Source: an uncultured Mailhella sp.
Lineage (GTDB): Bacteria; Desulfobacterota; Desulfovibrionia; Desulfovibrionales; Desulfovibrionaceae
Reading direction: 5' to 3'
DNA: 11,559 bases
Assembly (NCBI GenBank): GCA_905192935.1
Contig: CAJJMX010000038.1
Coordinates: 1 to 11,559, forward strand
In this document: positions 6,548 through 11,559 of the stretch, piece after piece
Position numbering within the stretch: the first letter of the stretch is position 1
How the letters are laid out: every line of letters starts with the position of its first letter
Translations under genes and position numbers: made by a program
Notes under the pieces: generated by a model
Told to the model about the DNA's origin: nothing
Seen by the model: the letters and a program-made list of their open reading frames with translations, nothing else
Database searches by the model: none

Positions 6548-7279
6548 TCAACGCCGATCGGGAAGAGGATAACGCCCGCAGGTAAACTTTTCTCCTTCCG
6601 GGCAGTATCCGAGTCTTTCACAGCGTGCCCCCGCGTGACGGAAGACCTCCGGAAGCACTTCCCTGCAAAGACCGAGCATGGTGCGCGCCACGCCCCGGAT
6701 CTCCCACTGCGCTCTGGTGCAGCAGCGATGTTCAAAAAAATTAAGCAGGGTACGACAGTTCATGGTCACCACAATACTGGATGCCGCCGCCTGAGGAAGC
6801 ACGAATCGTGCGTCTTCGCAGGCCGCAGAGCCTCGTCCGTCCTCTTCGAGCATTTCCTTGATATCGCGGTACGCACGCCCCACCTCTTCCATGAAGCTCA
6901 GAAAGCGGGCCCTTGCCCTGGGATCGGCCGCAACGGCAGGAGGCATGACATAATTCATGTCGGAGGCATCCACATAGCGCTGACTCTGCTGGGAATAGCT
7001 GGCAATGCGATGCCTGACAAGCTGATGCGTAAGCGCACGCGACACGCCGGAAAGGGCAAAGGTAAAACTTACGTGCTCAATGGGACTGGCATGTCCCGAG
7101 GCCATGATGCTTTCCACGAAAGCGGCCTGCTTTTCCCGGGAAATATCTCCGGCAAGCAGCTTCGGCCACATGTCGGCCACGTCTCCGGCGTGATAGCACT
7201 GGCGGAAGGCGGCATAAATGAGGGAAAGCGGCTCAGGCGTATGCGCCAGAAGCTCTACGCGTGCTTTGACTTCGGACAT
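6548..7279 (-). CDS. thyX: FAD-dependent thymidylate synthase ThyX
   Basis: A 243-residue flavin-dependent thymidylate synthase, making dTMP from dUMP with methylene-THF and NADPH. The signature RHR-x7-S is present as R89 H90 R91 to S99, followed by QRY. SGHASPIEH (61-69) and the C-terminal LLNFFEHR...RAQWEIR (178-195) match the FAD- and dUMP-binding parts of the family. The open frame extends 68 codons further upstream into ruvB, but the ATG at 7279 has AAGGAG seven bases upstream and starts the family homology, so it is the real start. It follows ruvB by 98 bases in the same direction and ends just before a terminator, so it closes the ruvAB-thyX operon. ThyX produces THF rather than DHF, so cells using it can manage without high dihydrofolate reductase activity; whether thyA also exists cannot be seen. 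Confidence 0.97.
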   Translation of the reverse strand: MSEVKARVELLAHTPEPLSLIYAAFRQCYHAGDVADMWPKLLAGDISREKQAAFVESIMASGHASPIEHVSFTFALSGVSRALTHQLVRHRIASYSQQSQRYVDASDMNYVMPPAVAADPRARARFLSFMEEVGRAYRDIKEMLEEDGRGSAACEDARFVLPQAAASSIVVTMNCRTLLNFFEHRCCTRAQWEIRGVARTMLGLCREVLPEVFRHAGARCERLGYCPEGEKFTCGRYPLPDRR

Positions 7280-7294
7280 GGAATATCTCCTTCC

Positions 7295-7335
7295 CGTCTG
7301 CCGGGCACGGCAGACGACGCACGCCCGAAAGGGCG
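7295..7335 (-). promoter_or_regulatory. Two hairpins in the ruvB-thyX gap, one beside the thyX ribosome site
   Basis: An eight-pair stem CGTCTGCC/GGCAGACG (7295-7302, 7309-7316) ends two bases from the thyX Shine-Dalgarno sequence (7287-7292). A second stem CGCCC/GGGCG with a four-base loop (7322-7335) lies just upstream in the transcript. Neither has a T-run, so they are not terminators; a role in translation or transcript stability is inference. Confidence 0.6.
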
Positions 7336-7377
7336 CGAAAATGCATGATGGTGTTGCAGAAAAGACGGCCCGCCGTG

Positions 7378-8388
7378 CTAGAGCAGACTGCCCTGCACGG
7401 TTCCGCCGTACAGTCGATTGAGATGCTTGTAGGCCTTGGGCGTCGCCACCCGGCCTCGAGGCGTACGGTTCAGAAATCCGCACTGAATGAGATACGGCTC
7501 ATAGATGTCCTCGATGGTGCGTATCTCCTCGGAACAGGCCACGGCCAGCGTCTTCACTCCCACAGGGCCGCCATTGAAGTGATCGATGAGCACGGTAAGA
7601 ATCTTGCGGTCCATTTCATCCAGCCCCGCCTCGTCCACATCGAGACGCTCAAGCGCCGCCCGTGCCTGTTTTCCGTCCACCACGCCCTTGCCGTACACGG
7701 CCGCAAAGTCGCGCACACGACGGAGCAGACGGTTGGCTATGCGGGGAGTTCCGCGGGAACGGCGTCCGATTTCCAGCGCCCCTTCCTCCGTAACCTGCAC
7801 ACCGAGTATGCGCGCCGAGCGCTGCACCACCCGGGCCAGTTCCTCCGGAGAATAGAATTCCAGCCTGCTTATGATACCGAAGCGGTCTCTGAGCGGCGAA
7901 GACAGAAGTCCGAGCCTTGTCGTGGCGCCCACCAGCGTAAACGGCTCGATATCCAGTTTCACCGTGCGCGCGGCCGGGCCCTGACCGATGATGAGGTCAA
8001 GCGTGAAGTCCTCCATCGCCGGATACAGGACTTCCTCCACGCTGATGGGCATGCGATGGATTTCATCCACAAAAAGTATGTCATGCCGGGAAAGGTTGGT
8101 CAGAATGGCGGCCAGATCGCCGCTCCGCTCCAGTACGGGGCCGGAAGTGGTCACAAGATTCACGCCGAGCTCCGCGGCCATGATGCGGGCAAGCGTGGTC
8201 TTGCCGAGGCCTGGATTACCGTAAAAAAGCACGTGATCCATGGACTGACCGCGCTCCTTCGCCGCGTTCAGATACACGCGGAGATTGGCGCGCAGCTCCT
8301 CCTGACCGATAAAGTCTTCCAGCCGCTGCGGACGGATATTTTCATCGGCGCAGTCCTGCGCCATGCTCTTGGGAACAAATTCTGCCAT
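7378..8388 (-). CDS. ruvB: Holliday junction branch migration ATPase RuvB
   Basis: A 336-residue AAA+ motor, the usual length for RuvB, which drives branch migration of Holliday junctions as hexamers bound to RuvA. Visible motifs are Walker A GNPGLGKTT (57-65), Walker B DEIHR (108-112), sensor 1 GATTR (154-158), the arginine-finger segment SPLRDRF (164-170) and sensor 2 RGTPRIANRLLRR (212-224). The C-terminal winged-helix domain ends with GFLNRTPRGR and ATPKAYKHL (304-323). The second Walker A residue is Asn where Pro is usual. The ATG follows the ruvA stop codon with no gap (TAAATG), with AGAGGA upstream inside ruvA, so translation is probably coupled. Confidence 0.98.
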   Translation of the reverse strand: MAEFVPKSMAQDCADENIRPQRLEDFIGQEELRANLRVYLNAAKERGQSMDHVLFYGNPGLGKTTLARIMAAELGVNLVTTSGPVLERSGDLAAILTNLSRHDILFVDEIHRMPISVEEVLYPAMEDFTLDLIIGQGPAARTVKLDIEPFTLVGATTRLGLLSSPLRDRFGIISRLEFYSPEELARVVQRSARILGVQVTEEGALEIGRRSRGTPRIANRLLRRVRDFAAVYGKGVVDGKQARAALERLDVDEAGLDEMDRKILTVLIDHFNGGPVGVKTLAVACSEEIRTIEDIYEPYLIQCGFLNRTPRGRVATPKAYKHLNRLYGGTVQGSLL

Positions 8389-8994
8389 TTACTTCTTTCC
8401 TCTGGCCAGAGCCTTCAGCGCGGCGCGCAGAGCCTCGCCCACATCGAGCTCAGGTTCGTTCTCCAGAACCTTTCTGAGCACCTGCCCGGCCGTCTCTTCA
8501 TCATAACCCAGATTGGCAAGACCCGTAAGCGCGTCACGGTATACGGAAGGTCGTCCCGCCACGGCGGCGGCAAGAGAAACGGAAGCCTCGCCCTTCAGCT
8601 TATATTTCAGTTCCAGAAAAATCTGCTGCGCCGTCTTCTTTCCTATGCCGGAAACCTGCGTGAGCGCCGCCGCATCGTCCTCGGCTACGATGCGGCGCAG
8701 ATCGTCGGGACGGAAGCGGGAAAGAATGGCAAGAGCCGTGCGCGCTCCCACGCGGTTGATGCAGGTCAGAAGATTGAAGGTCTGACGCTCATCCCAGGAA
8801 GGGAAGCCGAACAGCTCCTGAGCGTCCTCACGCACGATGAAACTCGCATAAAAGGAGGCCGTACCGCCCTGAGCAGGAAGCTGAGCCAGCGCATGCTCCG
8901 GCAGAAAAATCTCGTAGCCTATGCCGCCGGCCGTCACCAGCACGCAGCTGTTCTCGGTGCGCTCCAGCACCCGCCCTTCAAGATAGGCAAGCAT
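8389..8994 (-). CDS. ruvA: Holliday junction DNA helicase subunit RuvA
   Basis: A 201-residue protein of normal RuvA length. Residues 1-63 form the OB-fold domain that makes the tetramer core (MLAYLEGRVLER, then GIGYEIFLP). Two helix-hairpin-helix motifs follow, INRVGARTALAIL (79-91) and VSGIGKKTAQQIF (114-126), which grip the junction arms. Residues about 150-200 are domain III, which contacts RuvB. GGGAGG lies four bases before the ATG. It is the first gene of the minus-strand operon ruvA-ruvB-thyX. The resolvase gene ruvC, often next to ruvA, is not in the window. Confidence 0.97.
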   Translation of the reverse strand: MLAYLEGRVLERTENSCVLVTAGGIGYEIFLPEHALAQLPAQGGTASFYASFIVREDAQELFGFPSWDERQTFNLLTCINRVGARTALAILSRFRPDDLRRIVAEDDAAALTQVSGIGKKTAQQIFLELKYKLKGEASVSLAAAVAGRPSVYRDALTGLANLGYDEETAGQVLRKVLENEPELDVGEALRAALKALARGKK

Positions 8995-9194
8995 ACAACC
9001 TCCCGTTGCCCTTCCGGAACCGTGATTTATGCCGCCGCTACGCTCAAAGGCAGCCCTGACCGCACAGGCGGATGGATCACGCTCTTCCTGCGGATCTGCC
9101 GTTCATGTAGCCTGCAGAACCTCCGGACTTTTTCTGTCTTCGCCTGGTAACGGCGCGAAATATCTAATTTTTATACAAGCAGATAGAGTACGTT

Positions 9195-9223
9195 ATTATA
9201 GACGAAAACGCAAGATACGTCTT
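9195..9223 (-). promoter_or_regulatory. Candidate promoter of ruvA-ruvB-thyX
   Basis: A perfect -10 TATAAT is present on the minus strand (9200-9195), with a weak -35 AAGACG (9223-9218) at 17 bp. It would give a leader of about 190 nt before ruvA. I saw no clear SOS box beside it. Confidence 0.5.
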
Positions 9224-9755
9224 TTTGCCTCTGTTTTCTCCTTCGGGCCTGATACAAAGAGAAAGAAAAGGGCCGGAAAACACCCTGCGGAAATTTCCTG
9301 ATAGTTTGTCTTCTTCAAGAACATCATCTTTCCTGTCAGAAAAAAAGGGGACAACGCCGTCACCAGCAAAAGAGTCTTCATTTTCCGCATCAGACAAAAC
9401 ATCTCCGCCCAAAGAAAATATCCGGTGAAGACACAAAGGACAGGACTCTCCCTGACGATTCTCACCACGACTATTCCCTGTCCCTGAAAAGGCCGACGTT
9501 ACATTCGTCTTCCCGAAACTCTTCTCTTGGAGGATGTGCTCCACTCCCACCAAATCCTGCTCGATGCCTCTCTCACCAAAAACAAAATATTACAGCGTAC
9601 AAAAAATAAATAACAGGTGAGGGCATCGCGGCGCGGATGTATCGCAAGACCGGCTGAGATCGACACATAAAAAATTTTTTCGAAAAAGAATTCAATGATC
9701 TTCCAGATGAATCCATGCAGGCCTTGCCTTCCCCCATGAAACAAGTCTCTTTTTT

Positions 9756-9761
9756 TATGAT
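9756..9761 (+). promoter_or_regulatory. Candidate -10 box for the three-gene module
   Basis: TATGAT preceded by a T-run; no good -35 is found at 16-18 bp. Transcription would start near 9768, which would put the ATG at 9768 at the very 5' end and leave AAGGAG (9786-9791) in a short leader before the ATG at 9798. Confidence 0.35.
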
Positions 9762-9797
9762 AGGGTTATGGCAAATCTCTCAAACAAGGAGCGTCTT

Positions 9798-10382
9798 ATG
9801 TCCATGAGATTCAAATGCCAGTCCGCATCCGACGACCGCACCAAAACCACGTTCTCCCTGCCCGCATCCGACTATGAAATGCTTGAACACCTGTCTCAGT
9901 ATCTGTCGATAAGCATACGAAGCGTTCTCGACAAAGTCGCACATCATGCCGACGCTCATTTCAATCCGGACGAGACATCTGTCATGCTCCCTGATGCGCC
10001 CTGCTCTCGAAAAAGCTACGGCATCAGCCGGAGCTCCAAACAGATTTTTGAGGACCTTGCAAAACGCTTCGACTGCACGAGAAATCAGGTGCTGCACGCG
10101 GCTCTGAAAGATTATTGCCGCCATGTGGAAACCTCGTTTCGAGAACTGACGCGCCTGACAAGCGCCCGGAAGCTCATGGAAATGCGTCACAACATGCTGA
10201 AAATCTATGAACAGCCGGAATATGCGGCGGCAAGAAAAGATCTTGTTCCCATGGAAGATCCAAAGTTCGCCGAATGCAACGAGTTGCTCGGACATATAGA
10301 ACAGCTGTACGAATTCGACCTTGCCCTTCAAACCTTCATGGAAAAGCAGCAAGCCGTTTTAAATCTGCCGAGCCGCCGGTAA
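9798..10382 (+). CDS. Putative tandem ribbon-helix-helix regulator
   Basis: A 194-residue protein of no family I can name. Two segments look like ribbon-helix-helix units: TKTTFSLPASDYEMLEHLSQ onward (15-51) and RKSYGISRSSKQIFEDLAKR onward (71-106). They align without gaps at an offset of 55 residues (TFSL/SYGI strand, then LEHLSQYL/FEDLAKRF, then SVLDKVA/QVLHAAL). Normally two chains join to build one ribbon-helix-helix DNA-binding unit; here both halves could come from one chain. Residues 112-194 are charged and helical, perhaps for oligomerisation. The start at 9798 is chosen because AAGGAG lies six bases upstream; the ATG at 9768 has no good ribosome site. Four bases separate its stop from the next gene, so it heads an operon, probably as its regulator. 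The fold assignment is from pattern, not a search. Confidence 0.75.
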   Translation: MSMRFKCQSASDDRTKTTFSLPASDYEMLEHLSQYLSISIRSVLDKVAHHADAHFNPDETSVMLPDAPCSRKSYGISRSSKQIFEDLAKRFDCTRNQVLHAALKDYCRHVETSFRELTRLTSARKLMEMRHNMLKIYEQPEYAAARKDLVPMEDPKFAECNELLGHIEQLYEFDLALQTFMEKQQAVLNLPSRR

Positions 10383-10386
10383 CATC

Positions 10387-10791
10387 ATGTTCATTCTCAC
10401 TACCCTCGACGAAAATTATCCGCAGATATGGGAAAAAAACGGAACGGCAACCTTCAGCTCCCGCTATGAAGGCAACATCGTCCCCCATATGCAGGCGCTG
10501 CTGCATAAAAGCACGGTTTATGCCGCCGGCATCTATCGCCCGTGCCGCAAGATGCCGCAGGAATACGCGCCGTCTCTCCTGCAGATAACAGGTGCACGCC
10601 GCCTCCAGAACTCCCCGCCGTACGTGCATGATCTGGCCATTGATTTCATCTTCATAGGAAAAATGCCGGTTGCGGCCAACAGACTGTTGAACAGCTTCAA
10701 GCCGGAAGCTCGTCCTCTCATCATTGAAGTGGAGGATCTTACGTTTCTGCGACGACTCCTGCAAAGCCTGTCCGCCGACAACACGCGATAA
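10387..10791 (+). CDS. Hypothetical protein, second gene of the module
   Basis: I do not recognise this 134-residue protein. It looks like a soluble alpha/beta protein: an N-terminal strand MFILTTLDE, a His/Arg-rich middle, a hydrophobic stretch HDLAIDFIFIGKMPVAANRL (about 81-100), then a strand-helix LIIEVEDLTFLRRLLQ at the end. No signal peptide, metal cluster or nuclease motif stands out. The ATG comes four bases after the previous stop and has no strong Shine-Dalgarno sequence, so it is probably translated by coupling to the regulator gene. A small gene tied to an upstream DNA-binding protein resembles toxin-antitoxin order, but nothing in the sequence shows toxicity. Confidence 0.65.
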   Translation: MFILTTLDENYPQIWEKNGTATFSSRYEGNIVPHMQALLHKSTVYAAGIYRPCRKMPQEYAPSLLQITGARRLQNSPPYVHDLAIDFIFIGKMPVAANRLLNSFKPEARPLIIEVEDLTFLRRLLQSLSADNTR

Positions 10792-10832
10792 CTCTTCATT
10801 CTCACTTTCAATAAAAAACAAGGAGTACACTC

Positions 10833-11279
10833 ATGCTGACACCGGAACGCACACGGCAGTTCACGTATCTTCTCACGACCATCCTGCGCATCGCCGGGAA
10901 AGATATTTCAATCCGGGATGCAGGCATCGTTGCCTTTTTGCAAACGGCTGAAAAGTTCGGCATCAAGGATTCCACCGTGCGCGACATGGTAACAGTTTCC
11001 TGCGATATCCGAGAAGTCGCCACCTTCTATGATGCGGTCACAAGGCTCTATGAAGGGGACAAACTGACGCTTGAGACTCTCTATTTCAACTACATCCCCA
11101 ACGCATGCCAAAGAGAAATGGACGACGTGTGCAGGCGTTTTGCCGACGCGCCGAGACCAGCGTCATCCAGCTCCCCTGCCATGGCCTTTTTTCTGAAACT
11201 CTTTGAACGGACCCGGGAGCCGGCCCAAAAACGCGCGCTGCTCCGCCTGCTTAAAAATGAGAGAACTGCCGCCGCATGA
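10833..11279 (+). CDS. Hypothetical protein, third gene of the module
   Basis: I do not recognise this 148-residue protein. It is mostly helical: an N-terminal helix with ERTRQFTYLLTTILRIAG, helices with AGIVAFLQTAEKFGI and REVATFYDAVTRLYEGDKL, then a Pro/Ser linker (APRPASSSSP, about 106-115) and a basic C-terminal helix (FLKLFERTREPAQKRALLRL). There is no signal peptide or clear membrane span. AAGGAG lies seven bases before the ATG, a strong independent ribosome site. It follows the second gene by 41 bases with no terminator or promoter seen between, so the three genes are probably one transcript. Confidence 0.75.
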   Translation: MLTPERTRQFTYLLTTILRIAGKDISIRDAGIVAFLQTAEKFGIKDSTVRDMVTVSCDIREVATFYDAVTRLYEGDKLTLETLYFNYIPNACQREMDDVCRRFADAPRPASSSSPAMAFFLKLFERTREPAQKRALLRLLKNERTAAA

Positions 11280-11559
11280 ACCCCTTCCGCTTCTGAGTTC
11301 CGAAGGCTCTGCCGCATGACGCACGACCTCTTTTCCTTCCCTGCGGGAAAACGCCCTTATTCAGAAAAAACAGGCCGTGCAGCAATCTCACCTTCTCAGC
11401 CCTTATTCCCGCCTTGCGATAAACCTCAAAACGTCTCAGCTGAAAAACGCCTCTCCTCCTTGCAGGACCCCGGAGACGATGCCCGGCAATGAAGACCTGT
11501 GAAGACCGGCAGCTCGGAAAATGCCGGACCGCCTTTCAAAAAAATTCCGGCAGCGCTTC
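11280..11559. other. Right-edge region without a supported gene
   Basis: No open frame with a ribosome site and recognisable product is seen on either strand. A six-pair inverted repeat CCGGCA/TGCCGG (11506-11511, 11522-11527) is present. No clear terminator for the three-gene module is visible. A gene entering from beyond the edge on the minus strand cannot be excluded. Confidence 0.5.

Larger units (their letters stand above)
8995..9797. other. Gene-poor, AT-richer region of about 800 bp between divergent operons
   Basis: I see no supported gene. It contains the roughly 190-nt leader and candidate promoter of ruvA (minus strand), and the upstream region of the three-gene module (plus strand). 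9560-9700 is rich in A/T runs, including AAAAAATTTTTT at 9669-9680 overlapping TTTTTCGAAAAA at 9676-9687. Open frames here have no ribosome sites or recognisable products. Confidence 0.6.

Noticed and set aside
5892..6572. A 226-codon plus-strand open frame
   Set aside because: It has no ribosome site, a composition rich in Arg, Pro and Ser unlike the real genes, and runs through the thyX terminator into the end of thyX.
7280..7483. A 68-codon upstream extension of ThyX
   Set aside because: It overlaps the end of ruvB, adds no family homology, and the ATG at 7279 has an excellent ribosome site.
9164..9553. A 129-codon minus-strand open frame upstream of ruvA
   Set aside because: It overlaps the candidate ruvA promoter, shows no similarity to RuvC or any other protein, and has no convincing ribosome site.
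9768..9797. An earlier start for the tandem ribbon-helix-helix protein
   Set aside because: The ATG at 9768 lacks a good ribosome site and would fall at the expected transcript start; AAGGAG stands correctly before the ATG at 9798.
9780..10352. A 190-codon minus-strand open frame opposite the first gene of the module
   Set aside because: It lies fully antisense to a frame with a strong ribosome site and a plausible fold; no evidence of its own.
1..11559. CRISPR arrays, tRNA or rRNA genes, insertion sequences and integrase genes
   Set aside because: No regularly spaced repeats, cloverleaf sequences, transposase or integrase motifs were seen; the repeats present lie inside RNase E/G.

Overview
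The window looks like chromosomal DNA of a GC-rich deltaproteobacterium, most likely a gut-type Desulfovibrionaceae (Desulfovibrio, Bilophila or Mailhella relative). The clues are a MucR/Ros-type zinc-finger regulator of the kind seen in Desulfovibrio, an RNase E/G with a very long basic/acidic N-terminal extension, and ThyX beside RuvAB. The genus is inference; the gene families are clear from motifs.

Layout. 1-202 (minus) is the N-terminal part of a gene cut by the window edge, probably 5-formyltetrahydrofolate cyclo-ligase. A divergent intergenic region with a good sigma70-type promoter (317-345, plus) leads into a metallophosphoesterase (411-1187) and RNase E/G (1215-4205), closed by a strong intrinsic terminator (4207-4243). 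Just behind that terminator lies a small membrane-anchored hypothetical protein (4254-4754). The stretch 4755-5224 has no gene but holds a perfect 22-bp palindrome, a minus-strand terminator and two back-to-back hairpins in what is probably the 3' UTR of the MucR-like gene (5225-5644, minus). About 850 bp with no convincing gene follow (5645-6495). Next comes a minus-strand operon ruvA-ruvB-thyX (8994 down to 6548) with its own terminator (6496-6523) and a candidate promoter near 9195-9223. A second gene-poor, AT-richer stretch (8995-9797) precedes three plus-strand genes of unknown function (9798-11279), the first of which appears to carry two ribbon-helix-helix folds in one chain. 11280-11559 has no gene I can support.

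How it fits together. RuvAB (Holliday junction branch migration) and ThyX (FAD-dependent dTMP synthesis) form a DNA-repair/precursor unit; ruvC is not next to ruvA. RNase E/G is probably co-transcribed with the phosphoesterase, 27 bp upstream. The parts most likely to hold undescribed biology are the three-gene module at the right end and the repeated, strongly conserved peptide motif in the disordered N-terminal half of RNase E/G.
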